A stretch of DNA of 64,000 nt from Naasia sp. SYSU D00057. Lineage in GTDB: Bacteria > Actinomycetota > Actinomycetes > Actinomycetales > Microbacteriaceae. The notes under the pieces are model-generated. The model was not told the DNA's origin. It made no database searches and was given only the letters and a program-made list of their open reading frames with translations. The stretch spans positions 124,001 to 188,000 of the forward strand of contig NZ_JAFMSZ010000004.1 in assembly GCF_017916505.1 (NCBI RefSeq). Reading direction: 5' to 3'. A program made the position numbers and the translations under genes. Shown here in pieces: positions 36,372-45,073 of this stretch (position 1 is its first letter; the number at the start of each line of letters is the position of its first letter).

Positions 36372-37327
36372 CCGTACCCGTCCTCGTCGACTGCGACACC
36401 GGCATCGACGACGCCGTCGCGCTGCTCTACCTGCTCGCCTCTCCCGAGGTCGACGTGGTCGGGATCACGACGGTGTCCGGCAACGCGCCCGCCCGCTCCT
36501 GCGCGCTCAATACGCTGCGGGTGCTCGCGCTCGCCGGACGCGAGGACATCCCCGTCGCGGTCGGCGCCGAGCGCCCGTTCCTCGCCGAGCCGCTGCCGCA
36601 CTCGTCCGCCGTGCACGGCGGAGACGGGATGGGCGACGCGGGCCTCGCCTCCGCCGACCCGTCGCTCCTCGACGAGCGGCGTGCGCTCCGGCTGATCGAC
36701 GACCTGTCCCGGGAGCACGAGGGCCGGCTGCGCATCCTCGCCCTCGGCGCGCTCACGAACCTGGCCCTCGCCGTCCGCGCCGACCCGGCGCTCGTTCCCC
36801 GGATCGCCGACGTCGTCGTGATGGGCGGCGCCGCGGACGCCCCCGGCAACCGCACCCCGGCGGCGGAGGCGAACATCGCGCACGACCCGGAGGCCGCCGC
36901 CGTGGTGCTGTCCGCCGGCTGGCCGGTGACCCTCGTCCCGCTCGACGTCACGATGCCCGAGCTGCTCACCGAGGAGCACTGCGCCCGCCTCGCGGAGGCC
37001 GGCGAGGTCGGCCGCTTCGTGGCGACGATCAGCGACCACTACATGGACTTCTACGCCCCGATCCTCGGCCGGCGCGCGGCCCCGCAGCACGACGCGCTCG
37101 CCGCCGCGGTGCTCACGGGCGAGGTGGTGCCGTCCGTCTTCCCGCTGCTGCGGGTGGAGGTGGAGTGCGGATCCGGCCCCGCCCGCGGCGCGACCGTGTG
37201 CGACACCCGCGGCCGCTACCGCGGCAGTCCGGACCAGGCGGACGGCAACTGCCGCGTCGCCCTCGCCCTGGAGCGGCCGGGCGCGTTCGCCGACGCCCTC
37301 GTGGAGCGGCTCGCCGCCTGGCGCTGA
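36368..37327 (+). CDS. Nucleoside hydrolase
   Basis: A 319-residue inosine-uridine-preferring nucleoside N-ribohydrolase-like enzyme, which splits a nucleoside into base and ribose. The Ca2+-binding signature is VDCDTGIDDAVAL (7-19); ADVVVMGGAADAPGNRTP and the late QHDALAAAVL carry the remaining substrate and metal residues. It follows the MFS gene with a 4-nt overlap. With deoC and the aldehyde dehydrogenases across the palindrome, it suggests nucleoside salvage here. Confidence 0.93.
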   Translation: MTVPVLVDCDTGIDDAVALLYLLASPEVDVVGITTVSGNAPARSCALNTLRVLALAGREDIPVAVGAERPFLAEPLPHSSAVHGGDGMGDAGLASADPSLLDERRALRLIDDLSREHEGRLRILALGALTNLALAVRADPALVPRIADVVVMGGAADAPGNRTPAAEANIAHDPEAAAVVLSAGWPVTLVPLDVTMPELLTEEHCARLAEAGEVGRFVATISDHYMDFYAPILGRRAAPQHDALAAAVLTGEVVPSVFPLLRVEVECGSGPARGATVCDTRGRYRGSPDQADGNCRVALALERPGAFADALVERLAAWR

Positions 37328-37341
37328 TCCTCAGCGGAAAA

Positions 37342-37401
37342 ACGCAACGTCCGATGCAAAGCGCAACAGGAGAGCGTTGCGTTCTGCATCGGACGTTGCG
37401 T
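37342..37401. terminator. 60-bp palindrome between convergent genes
   Basis: ACGCAACGTCCGATGCA (37342-37358) pairs perfectly with 37385-37401; inside, CGCAAC/GTTGCG pair around the loop AGGAGAGC. CGCAAC occurs twice in the left arm. It lies between the nucleoside hydrolase and the truncated aldehyde dehydrogenase and is a likely bidirectional terminator. Confidence 0.7.
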
Positions 37402-37437
37402 CTTGACCGGACGGCGCGGCGGGGGAGCGGGAACCCC

Positions 37438-38307
37438 CTAGAGGAGACCCTTCGTGTGCCACACGGTCTTCGTCTCCGTGAACGCGCTGATCCGGTCGAG
37501 GGACGGAGCCGCTGCCCCGACCCCGTCCTCGGGCGCGAGGACGCGCTTGAGGGTCTCGGCCGCGTCGACCTGCAGCTGCACCCAGTCGAGCGCGCCGGCG
37601 CCGACGAGGTCGAGCGCGTTGACATCCGCGTGGGACGCGAGCCACGGCGCGATCTCCTGGGGAGAGCCGGTGAGGACGTTGACCACGCCGCCCGGCACGT
37701 CGCTCGTCGCGAGCACCTCGCTGAGGCTGATCGCCGACAGCGGCGCCTTCTCCGAGGCGACCACGACGACGGTGTTGCCCGCGACCAGGGCGGGCGCGAC
37801 CGCGCTGACGAAGCCGACGAGGGAGTGCCCCTCACCGGTCTGCGGCCCGATGATCGCGACGACGCCGGTCGGCTCAGGTACCGAAAGGTTGAAGTAGGGG
37901 CCGGCGACCGGGTTGCCGTTGCCGAGCACCTGGGCGTACTTGTCGGCCCAGCCGGCGTACCAGACCCACCGGTCGATGGCGAGGTCGACGGCCGCCTCCG
38001 CCCGCTCCGAGGTGAGGCCCTCCGACCGGACCAGCTCGTCCACGAACTGCACGCGGCGGCCCTCGAGCAGCTCCGCGATGCGGTACAGCACCTGGCCGCG
38101 GTTGTACGCAGTGGTTCCGGCCCAGCCCTTTCCCGCGGCCCGCGCGGCGACGACCGCGTCGCGGGCGTCCTTCCGCGAGGCCTGTGCGGCGTTCGCGAGG
38201 AACGCGCCCTCGGCGGACACGACCTCGTAGCTGCGGCCGCTCTCGCTGCGCGGGAACTTCCCGCCGATGTAGAGCTTGTACGTCTTGGGAACGGCGAGAC
38301 GGCTCAC
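37438..38307 (-). CDS. Truncated aldehyde dehydrogenase-like protein
   Basis: A 289-residue protein covering only the N-terminal, NAD-binding part of an aldehyde dehydrogenase. The oxyanion Asn motif (PWNFP in the neighbour) is replaced by IIGPQTGEGHSLVGF, and the catalytic-Cys domain is missing. The GTG start follows AGGAGGAG and overlaps the stop of the full-length enzyme by 4 nt. The frame is clean, so this looks like a stable pseudoenzyme and not decay. A full domain plus truncated domain is the ALDH16 layout, here split into two genes. Confidence 0.85.
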   Translation of the reverse strand: MSRLAVPKTYKLYIGGKFPRSESGRSYEVVSAEGAFLANAAQASRKDARDAVVAARAAGKGWAGTTAYNRGQVLYRIAELLEGRRVQFVDELVRSEGLTSERAEAAVDLAIDRWVWYAGWADKYAQVLGNGNPVAGPYFNLSVPEPTGVVAIIGPQTGEGHSLVGFVSAVAPALVAGNTVVVVASEKAPLSAISLSEVLATSDVPGGVVNVLTGSPQEIAPWLASHADVNALDLVGAGALDWVQLQVDAAETLKRVLAPEDGVGAAAPSLDRISAFTETKTVWHTKGLL

Positions 38308-39752
38308 GAAACTCCTCCTGAAGGGGCGAGGTAGGCGGACAGGCCCTGCTTGCCGCCCTCCCGGCCGTAGCCGGACTCCTTGTAGCCGCCGAACGGCGAC
38401 GCCGGATCGAACCGGTTGAACGTGTTGGACCACACCACGCCGGCCTTGAGACCGTCGGCGACCGCGAGGATGCGGCTGCCCTTGTCGCTCCAGATGCCGG
38501 CGGAGAGGCCGTAGGGGGTGTTGTTCGCCTTCGCGATCGCCTCCTGGGGCGTGCGGAAGGTGAGGATCGACAGCACCGGGCCGAAGACCTCCTCACGCGC
38601 GATGCGGGATGAGGACTGGACGCCGGTGAAGATGGTCGGTGCGAACCAGAACCCGTTCTCCGGGATCTCGCACGCAGGGCTCCACGGGGTCGCGCCCTCC
38701 TGCTCGCCGACGGCGGTCAGCTCGCGGATCCGCTCCAGCTGCTCCGCGCTGTTGATCGCGCCGATGTCCGTGTTCTTGTCGAGCGGGTCGCCGAGGCGCA
38801 GTGTCGAGAGGCGCTGCTTCAGCCGGTCCACGACGTCGTCGTGCACGTTCTCCTGCACGAGCAGACGGGAGCCCGCGCAGCAGACGTGGCCCTGGTTGAA
38901 GAAGATCCCGTTGACGACGCCCTCGATGGCCTGGTCGAAGGGGGCGTCGTCGAAGACGATGTTCGCCGCCTTGCCGCCGAGTTCGAGGGTGAGGCGCTTG
39001 CCGGTGCCCGCCGTCGCGCGCGCGATCTCGCGGCCGACAGCGGTGGAGCCGGTGAACGCGATCTTGTCGACGCCGGGGTGCCGGACGAGCGACTGCCCGG
39101 TCGCGCCCGCGCCGGTGACGATGTTGACGACGCCGGGCGGGAGGTCGGCCTGCTGCAGGATCTCCGCGAACAGGAGCGCCGTGAGCGGCGTCGTCTCCGC
39201 CGGCTTCAGCACGACCGTGTTGCCCGCGGCGAGCGCGGGCGCGATCTTCCACGCCAGCATGAGCAGCGGGAAATTCCAGGGAATGATCTGCCCGGCGACG
39301 CCGAGCGCCTTCGGATTCGCGCCGAGGCCCGCGTAGTCGAGCTTGTCGGCCCAGCCCGCGTAGTAGAAGAACCAGGCGGCCACGAGCGGGATGTCGAGGT
39401 CCCGGCTCTCCTTGATCGGCTTGCCGTTGTTGAGGCTCTCGGCGACGGCGAGCTCGCGGGCCCGCTCCTGGACGAGGCGCGCGATGCGGAACAGGTACTT
39501 GCCCCGGTCGGCGCCGCTCATCCGCGACCAGACGCGGTCGTAGGCCTTCCGGGCGGCGGCGACGGCGAGGTCGACGTCGTGCTCGTCGGCGGTCGCGACC
39601 TCGGCGAGGTGCTCCTCGGTGGCGGGGGAGATGGTGGGGAAGGGGGTGCCATGCCCGTCGACGAACGCGCCGTCGATGAACAGGCCATAGGAGGGGCGGA
39701 GGTGCACGACCGACCGGGATTCCGGCGCGGGGGCGTAGTCGAGGAAGCTCAT
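38304..39752 (-). CDS. Aldehyde dehydrogenase
   Basis: A 482-residue NAD(P)-dependent aldehyde dehydrogenase. Active-site residues are Asn160 (PWNFP), Glu257 (LELGGK) and Cys291 or 292 (FNQGHVCCAGSR). Being immediately downstream of deoC, it probably oxidises the acetaldehyde or a related aldehyde released by deoxyribose-phosphate cleavage (inference). It is translationally coupled to the truncated homologue. Confidence 0.93.
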   Translation of the reverse strand: MSFLDYAPAPESRSVVHLRPSYGLFIDGAFVDGHGTPFPTISPATEEHLAEVATADEHDVDLAVAAARKAYDRVWSRMSGADRGKYLFRIARLVQERARELAVAESLNNGKPIKESRDLDIPLVAAWFFYYAGWADKLDYAGLGANPKALGVAGQIIPWNFPLLMLAWKIAPALAAGNTVVLKPAETTPLTALLFAEILQQADLPPGVVNIVTGAGATGQSLVRHPGVDKIAFTGSTAVGREIARATAGTGKRLTLELGGKAANIVFDDAPFDQAIEGVVNGIFFNQGHVCCAGSRLLVQENVHDDVVDRLKQRLSTLRLGDPLDKNTDIGAINSAEQLERIRELTAVGEQEGATPWSPACEIPENGFWFAPTIFTGVQSSSRIAREEVFGPVLSILTFRTPQEAIAKANNTPYGLSAGIWSDKGSRILAVADGLKAGVVWSNTFNRFDPASPFGGYKESGYGREGGKQGLSAYLAPSGGVS

Positions 39753-39770
39753 GGCTCTGGTCCTTGCTGG

Positions 39771-40823
39771 TCAGTCGATCGTGACGTAGTCGGCGCCGGA
39801 GTAGTGGCCGCTGTGCAGCTTCTGCCGCTGCAGCAGCACGTCGTTGAGGAGGCTCGACGCGCCGAAGCGGAACAGGTGCGGCTGCAGCCACTCCTCACCT
39901 GCGGTCTCGGCGACCGTCACGAGGTACTTGATCGCGTCCTTCGAGGTGCGGATGCCGCCCGCCGGCTTCACGCCGACCTTCTCGCCGGTCATCCGGTGCC
40001 AGTCGCGCACGACCTCGAGCATCAGCAGCGTCACGGGCAGCGTCGCGTTGCTCGTGACCTTGCCGGTGGAGGTCTTGATGAAGTCGGCGCCCGCGAGCAC
40101 CGAGAGCCAGGAGGCGCGGCGCACGTTGTCGTAGGTGACGAGCTCGCCGACCTCGAGGATCACCTTGAGGTGCGCGTCGTTCCCGTCCGGGCGGCGGCAC
40201 GCCTCCTTGACGGCGACGATCTCCTCGAACACCTGGCCGTACCGGCCCGCGAGGAAAGCACCGCGGTCGATCACCATGTCGATCTCGTCCGCTCCGTTGC
40301 GAACCGCGTCGGCGACGTCCGCGAGCTTCACCTCGCGCGACGCGCGGCCGCTCGGGAACGCGGTGGCGACGGCGGCCACGGCGATCCCCTCGCCGTTGCC
40401 CGCCGCGCGGGCCTTCGGCGCGTGCAGCGAGCCGAGCGCCTCGACCGCGACGGGCACGAGGTCGCCGTACACGCACACCGCGGCGACGCGGGGGCAGCTC
40501 GGGTCGGAGGGGTCGGGCGTGATCGCCTTGGCCACGAGGGAGCGCACCTTGCCGGGCGTGTCCGCGCCCTCGAGGGTCGTCAGGTCGACGAGCTCGATGA
40601 TCCGGTCGAGGGCCATGGCCTTCGACGTGGTCTTGATGGAGCGCGTGCCGAGGCTCGCCGCGCGCTGCTCGAGGCCGACGGCGTCGACGCCGGGGATGCC
40701 TTCGAGATACCGCCGCAGCGTGGTGTCGGTCACCGGCCCGTCGAGGAGATCGAGGGCTCGGGCGGCGCCGGCGCTCGGCGCAGCACCTGCCGGGCGTGCC
40801 CCGGCTCCGGTGTCGATGGTCAC
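39771..40823 (-). CDS. deoC: Deoxyribose-phosphate aldolase
   Basis: A 350-residue class I aldolase that splits 2-deoxyribose-5-phosphate into acetaldehyde and glyceraldehyde-3-phosphate. The Schiff-base Lys is in GADFIKTSTGK (250), and VGVKPAGGIRT holds the second conserved Lys. It has an N-terminal extension of about 60 residues over short bacterial DeoC, as in the longer eukaryote-like type. The GTG at 40823 follows GGGAGAG; an upstream in-frame TTG is less likely. It heads the unit with both aldehyde dehydrogenases. Confidence 0.94.
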   Translation of the reverse strand: MTIDTGAGARPAGAAPSAGAARALDLLDGPVTDTTLRRYLEGIPGVDAVGLEQRAASLGTRSIKTTSKAMALDRIIELVDLTTLEGADTPGKVRSLVAKAITPDPSDPSCPRVAAVCVYGDLVPVAVEALGSLHAPKARAAGNGEGIAVAAVATAFPSGRASREVKLADVADAVRNGADEIDMVIDRGAFLAGRYGQVFEEIVAVKEACRRPDGNDAHLKVILEVGELVTYDNVRRASWLSVLAGADFIKTSTGKVTSNATLPVTLLMLEVVRDWHRMTGEKVGVKPAGGIRTSKDAIKYLVTVAETAGEEWLQPHLFRFGASSLLNDVLLQRQKLHSGHYSGADYVTID

Positions 40824-40927
40824 TGGTTCTCTCCCGCTTCGCGCCCGGCGCAAGCTGCGCGGGGCGACCCGTCAAGCGTACGGCAGGGCCCCTCGTCCGG
40901 CGCCGTCCGGGCACTCCGCCGGAAAGC

Positions 40928-40983
40928 GGGCCGGTCCGGCGGAACCGGGCCGCCGCGGAGGCCCGGTTCCGCCGGACCGGCCC
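40928..40983. repeat. Perfect 23-bp palindrome in the deoC/ROK divergent region
   Basis: GGGCCGGTCCGGCGGAACCG starts a 23-bp arm (40928-40950) that pairs perfectly with 40961-40983 across a 10-nt loop. CCGCCGGA is repeated just outside the left arm. The right arm ends 12 nt before the -10 box of the ROK kinase, so it covers its -35 region. Confidence 0.75.
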
Positions 40984-40995
40984 GGCTCCTCCTCC

Positions 40996-41001
40996 TATGC
41001 T
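40996..41001 (+). promoter_or_regulatory. -10 box of the leaderless ROK kinase gene
   Basis: TATGCT, 7 nt before the ATG at 41009. The -35 position falls in the right arm of the palindrome at 40928-40983. Confidence 0.6.
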
Positions 41002-41008
41002 CGGAGCC

Positions 41009-41932
41009 ATGGACCTGGCGCTCGCCGTCGACCTCGGCGGCACCAAGGTGGAGGCCGCCCTCGTCGACTCCGACGGCGCCGTGCTCCCGGACAGCCGCTT
41101 CCGGGCACCGACCGGCCCGACCGCCACGCGCGAGGACATCGCGGACTCGATCCGCCGCGTGGTGGCGTCCGCGCTCGCCGCGACCCCGGCGGATGCGCGA
41201 CTGGTGGGAGCGGGGATCGGCAGCGCCGGCCCCGTCGACATCCCCGGCGGGCGCGTCGCGCCGCTCAACCTGCCGGCGTTCGCCGGCCACCCGATCGTCG
41301 ACCTCGTGCGGGAGCAGGTGCCGGATCTCCCCGTCGCCCTCGCGCTCGACGGACTGTGCATCGCGGTGGCCGAGCACTGGATCGGCGCGGGCCGCGGCGT
41401 GACCTCGATGCTCGGCATGGTGGTCTCGACCGGCGTCGGTGGCGGACTCGTGCTCGGCGGCCGCCCGGTGCAGGCGACGACCGGGAACGCCGGGCACATC
41501 GGCCAGATCGAGGTCGCCGGGTTCACCGAGCCCGGCGTCGCCGGCGATGCGGCGATGCTCGAGTCGATCGCGAGCGGCCCCAACACCGTCGCCTACGCCA
41601 ACAGCCTCGGCTGGACGGGGGCGACCGGCGAGGAGCTCGCCGCCGCCTACGCCGAGGGCGCACCCGCCGCGCTCGCCGCGGTGCGCCGCAGCGCCGCCGC
41701 CGTCGGCCGGGCGATCGCGTCCGTCACGGCGCTGTGCGACATCGACCTCGCCGTGATCGGCGGAGGCTTCTCCCGGGTCGCGCCCGACTACCTCGACCTC
41801 GTCCGCGCCTCCCGGGACCGGGACACGACGCCGGCGTTCGTCCGCCGCGCGGAGATCGTGCTCAGCGGGCTCGGGTCGGAGGGGCCGCTCGTCGGCGCGG
41901 CGGCACTCGTGCACCGCGCGCCCGGGCGCTGA
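41009..41932 (+). CDS. ROK family sugar kinase-like protein
   Basis: A 307-residue ROK protein, probably a glucose or hexose kinase. The phosphate-binding motif is VDLGGTKVEAALVD (7-20), with MVVSTGVGGGLVLGG (about 140-154) as the second signature. The zinc-binding CxCGxxGC motif of most bacterial ROK kinases is absent; the corresponding stretch reads NAGHIGQIEVAG then moves on without cysteines. The start is supported by a leaderless -10 box. Regulatory ROK proteins have an N-terminal helix-turn-helix, which this lacks. Confidence 0.85.
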   Translation: MDLALAVDLGGTKVEAALVDSDGAVLPDSRFRAPTGPTATREDIADSIRRVVASALAATPADARLVGAGIGSAGPVDIPGGRVAPLNLPAFAGHPIVDLVREQVPDLPVALALDGLCIAVAEHWIGAGRGVTSMLGMVVSTGVGGGLVLGGRPVQATTGNAGHIGQIEVAGFTEPGVAGDAAMLESIASGPNTVAYANSLGWTGATGEELAAAYAEGAPAALAAVRRSAAAVGRAIASVTALCDIDLAVIGGGFSRVAPDYLDLVRASRDRDTTPAFVRRAEIVLSGLGSEGPLVGAAALVHRAPGR

Positions 41933-41989
41933 CCCTGCGGCCCTCACGCGTCCAGCCTCCCGGCAGGCGGTGCCGGTTACCGTCGAGGA

Positions 41990-42907
41990 ATGAGGCGGAG
42001 CGGAACGGCGGCGGCCCTCGCCGTGCTGCTCGCGCTCGCCGGCTGCACCGCGGCTGCGGACGCCGGCCCTGAGACTCGCGAGCCGGCTCCCGCGGTGTCG
42101 CCGTCGCCCAGCGATCCGGCGAAATCGGGCATCCGGCAGACCGGCATCGTCTACCGCACCGTGGACGGGACGGACCTCGCGCTCGACGCGTACCTGCCCG
42201 CGGAGCCGATCGCCGATCCGGTCCCGGCGATCGTCGTCGTGCACGGCGGCGGCTTCACGAGCGGCAGCCGCGACGGACTGGACGCGGCGCCGCTCGCCTC
42301 CGTCCTCGCCCAGGCCGGGTACGCCGCGTTCTCGATCGACTACCGCCTCCTGCCCGAGCATCCGTATCCGGCCGCCCTCGAGGATCTGCAGGCGGCGATC
42401 CGCTGGCTGCGCGAGCCCGAGCAGGTGGCGTCGTTCGGCATCGATCCCGCCCGCATCGGCGCCTTCGGCGGCTCCGCGGGCGCGATCCTCGTGGCCGAAG
42501 CCGGCACGGCGGGGGAGGGGCCGCTCGACGAGGGCGCCCGCCTCGGGGCGGTCGTCGCCCTCTCCGGCATCATGGACTTCACCGAGGGCGCGCTGACCCC
42601 GGACCTCGGCGCGGCCGACCGGCGCACCGGCCTCGCGTACCTCGACTGCACCGACCCGTCCGCCTGCCCGGTCGGCGTCGAGGCATCGCCGCTGGCCGCG
42701 GCCGATCCCACGGATCCGCCGTTCTACCTCGCCCACTCGGTGGACGAGGAGCTGCCCGAGCAGTCGGCGGTCGCGCTCGCCGAGGCGCTCAGGGCCGCGG
42801 GCGGAACGGCCGAGCTGGAGCTGCGGCCCGGCTCCGCGCACTCCGTGCTGATGCTCGACACCGCGATGAGCGAGCGGATCCTGGCCTTCCTCGCCGCAGA
42901 GCTCTGA
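41990..42907 (+). CDS. Alpha/beta hydrolase lipoprotein (HSL family)
   Basis: A 305-residue secreted lipoprotein esterase. The signal peptide ends LALAGC with lipid-modified Cys19, followed by a Pro/Ser-rich linker. HGGG (84-87) forms the oxyanion hole and GGSAG (159-163) carries the nucleophile Ser161, the hormone-sensitive-lipase family pattern; the His is in GSAHSVLML near the end. It is leaderless (TACCGT 6 nt before the ATG). It probably hydrolyses short acyl esters outside the membrane. Confidence 0.9.
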   Translation: MRRSGTAAALAVLLALAGCTAAADAGPETREPAPAVSPSPSDPAKSGIRQTGIVYRTVDGTDLALDAYLPAEPIADPVPAIVVVHGGGFTSGSRDGLDAAPLASVLAQAGYAAFSIDYRLLPEHPYPAALEDLQAAIRWLREPEQVASFGIDPARIGAFGGSAGAILVAEAGTAGEGPLDEGARLGAVVALSGIMDFTEGALTPDLGAADRRTGLAYLDCTDPSACPVGVEASPLAAADPTDPPFYLAHSVDEELPEQSAVALAEALRAAGGTAELELRPGSAHSVLMLDTAMSERILAFLAAEL

Positions 42908-43002
42908 CGCTCGCCGCAGCCAGCCGAGGACGAAACGGTCCCGCTCGGGACGGCACGGCCGCTCGCTGGCGGGCGGCGACCGCCTCGCCGTAGCCTCGGA
43001 GC

Positions 43003-43521
43003 ATGGCCGAATCCGACAGCACGACCACCGTCTTCCTGGGGGACAGCCTCACCGAGGCGGGCAACTGGGCCGAGCGCTTCCCCGAACTGGACGTGGTGAA
43101 CCTGGGTGTCAGCGGCGACACCACCGAGCAGGTCCTCGAGCGGCTCTCCGCCGTGACCGAGAGCGCACCCGCAACCGTCGTCGTGATGGTGGGCACCAAC
43201 GACCTCGCCTGGCGGCGCGGCGTCGAGCAGATCGTCCGCAACATGGAGTCGATCCTGTGGAAGCTCCGCAACGAGCTGCCGAACGCGCGCATCCTGGTGC
43301 AGTCGGTGCTTCCGCGCGACAGGGAGCTCGCCGACCGGGTGCGCGAGATCAACATCCACCTCCGTCAGTTCGCCCCGACCGTGAAGGCGGAGTGGGTGGA
43401 CCTCTGGCCCGTCTTCGCGGAGGAGGACGGCGAGATCCGCGCCGAGCTCAGCGGCGACCGGCTGCACCTCAACGAGGCCGGCTACGAGGCGTGGGCGCAG
43501 GTGCTCCGCGAGCGCCTCTGA
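43003..43521 (+). CDS. SGNH/GDSL hydrolase
   Basis: A 172-residue compact SGNH hydrolase: block I GDSL (13-16), block II Gly in VVNLGVSGDTT, block III GTND (64-67), and block V DRLH (152-155). There is no signal peptide, so it acts in the cytoplasm, probably as an esterase or lysophospholipase-like enzyme. It is leaderless (TAGCCT 6 nt before the ATG). It stands alone; the next gene is on the other strand. Confidence 0.92.
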   Translation: MAESDSTTTVFLGDSLTEAGNWAERFPELDVVNLGVSGDTTEQVLERLSAVTESAPATVVVMVGTNDLAWRRGVEQIVRNMESILWKLRNELPNARILVQSVLPRDRELADRVREINIHLRQFAPTVKAEWVDLWPVFAEEDGEIRAELSGDRLHLNEAGYEAWAQVLRERL

Positions 43522-43585
43522 CCCCGCGGTACCCGGCGGTCGCGGTGCGAGCGCAGCGAGCCTCGGAACCGTCACACGGAGCGGG

Positions 43586-44119
43586 CTAGCCCAGCGCGGC
43601 CTCGAACTCCCGCAGCGCGGGCGGACTGAACAGCACGAACCGGACGAGCTCGGGCGCGCCGTGCGCGTCGAGCTCCTCCCGGGTCGTGCTGACCGCGATG
43701 CGGGCCGCATCGTCCATCGGCCAGCCGTACACGCCGGCCGACACGGCGGGGAACGCGACGCTCGCGGCGCCGAGCTCCCGCGCCACCTGGAGCGAGCGCC
43801 GGTAGCAGGACGCGAGGACCGCCGACCGATCCTCCCGGTCGCTGTGCACAGGGCCGACCGTGTGGATCACCCAGCGCGCCGGAAGGCGCCCGGCCGTCGT
43901 CGCGACGGCGTCTCCTGCGGGCAGCCCGTCCGGCAGGCGGGTCCGGCGCAGCTCCCGGCACGCGGCCAGGATCTCCGGACCGCCGGCCCGGTGGATGGCG
44001 CCGTCCACGCCGCCGCCGCCGAGCAGCGAGCTGTTGGCGGCGTTGACGATCGCGTCGACCCGCTCCTCGGTGATGTCGCCGAGCACCGCCTCGATCCGGG
44101 CTGCTCCGGTCCGGGTCAT
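43586..44119 (-). CDS. Macrodomain protein (O-acetyl-ADP-ribose deacetylase-like)
   Basis: A 177-residue stand-alone macrodomain of the MacroD/YmdB type. The ligand site is visible as GDITEERVDAIVNAANSSL (14-32), GGGGVDGAIHRAGG (34-47), and the loop SAGVYGWP in the second half. Such proteins remove ADP-ribose from proteins or deacetylate O-acetyl-ADP-ribose. Its ATG overlaps the stop of the methyltransferase gene, so the two are co-translated. Confidence 0.93.
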   Translation of the reverse strand: MTRTGAARIEAVLGDITEERVDAIVNAANSSLLGGGGVDGAIHRAGGPEILAACRELRRTRLPDGLPAGDAVATTAGRLPARWVIHTVGPVHSDREDRSAVLASCYRRSLQVARELGAASVAFPAVSAGVYGWPMDDAARIAVSTTREELDAHGAPELVRFVLFSPPALREFEAALG

Positions 44120-45018
44120 GCCGCCTCCTCCAGCACCTCGGCGAGGTGCGCGATCTGCTCGGGGCGCACCCTGCAGCAGCCGCCGATGAGCGTCGCGCCC
44201 GCGTGGCGCCACCGGCGGATCAGCTCGTCGGGGAAGGCGGGGGAGCCGACCCACGTGCGGTTCTTGGCGTCCCACTCCTCGCCGCTGTTCGGGTAGACGA
44301 CGATCGCCTTGCGGGTCGCCTGCCGCGCCACGGCGATCGAGCCGAGCACCTCGGACGGGGCGCTGCAGTTGACGCCGACGGCGACCACCGCGGGCGAGGA
44401 GGCCGCCACCCCGAAGGCCTCCGCGAGCGACTCGCCGCTGCGCAGCGTGCCGAGCGACACCGTGACCGAGATCCACGCCGGTACGCCGAGCCGGTCCACC
44501 TCCGCGGTGACCGCCTCCACCTCGGCGAGCGAGGGGACCGTCTCGACGGCGAGCAGGTCCGCACCCGCGTCGGCGAGGATCTCGAGGCGCGGCCGGTGCC
44601 AGGCCCGCAGCTCGTCGACCGTCAGGCCGTAGTTGCCTCGGTACTCGGACCCATCCGCGAGCATGGCGCCGTACGGCCCGACCGAGGCGGCCACCCAGGC
44701 CTCCCGTTCCGCGCGCGCCTCGTCGGCGAGCGCGACCGCGCGTCGGAGCAGGGCCTCCGCCTCCCGCCTCTCGACGCCCTCCCTGGCGAACCCCTCGAAG
44801 GACGCCTGGTAGGACGCGGCGATGGCGACGCGGGCGCCGGCGTCGAAGAACTCGCGGTGCGCGGCGACGATCTCCTCGGGCCGGTCGCGGAGGAGCCGGG
44901 CGGACCACACGCCGCCGCTGAGGTCGTTCCCCCGCGCCTCGAGCAGTGTGCCCAGCCCGCCGTCGAGCACGACGGGGCCGCGCTGCACCGCCTCCTCGAG
45001 CGGGAGCGGGGACGGCAT
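44116..45018 (-). CDS. mmuM: Homocysteine S-methyltransferase
   Basis: A 300-residue MmuM-type enzyme that transfers a methyl group from S-methylmethionine or SAM to homocysteine. Zinc-binding cysteines are in AVGVNCSAP and the pair in IGGCCRVRPEQI; the N-terminal motif is VVLDGGLGTLLEARG. It is leaderless (TAGGGT 7 nt before the ATG) and divergent from the DUF2207 gene, which is also leaderless. It is coupled to a macrodomain gene. Confidence 0.92.
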   Translation of the reverse strand: MPSPLPLEEAVQRGPVVLDGGLGTLLEARGNDLSGGVWSARLLRDRPEEIVAAHREFFDAGARVAIAASYQASFEGFAREGVERREAEALLRRAVALADEARAEREAWVAASVGPYGAMLADGSEYRGNYGLTVDELRAWHRPRLEILADAGADLLAVETVPSLAEVEAVTAEVDRLGVPAWISVTVSLGTLRSGESLAEAFGVAASSPAVVAVGVNCSAPSEVLGSIAVARQATRKAIVVYPNSGEEWDAKNRTWVGSPAFPDELIRRWRHAGATLIGGCCRVRPEQIAHLAEVLEEAA

Positions 45019-45060
45019 GGACGACACCCTACGACGGCCCGGGAATCGGATCCCACCCCC

Positions 45061-45066
45061 TAGAGT
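45061..45066 (+). promoter_or_regulatory. -10 box of the leaderless DUF2207 gene
   Basis: TAGAGT, 7 nt before the GTG at 45074. The divergent mmuM -10 box (complement of ACCCTA, 45026-45031) lies only 30 bp away, so the promoters overlap. Confidence 0.6.
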
Positions 45067-45073
45067 CGGTTCC

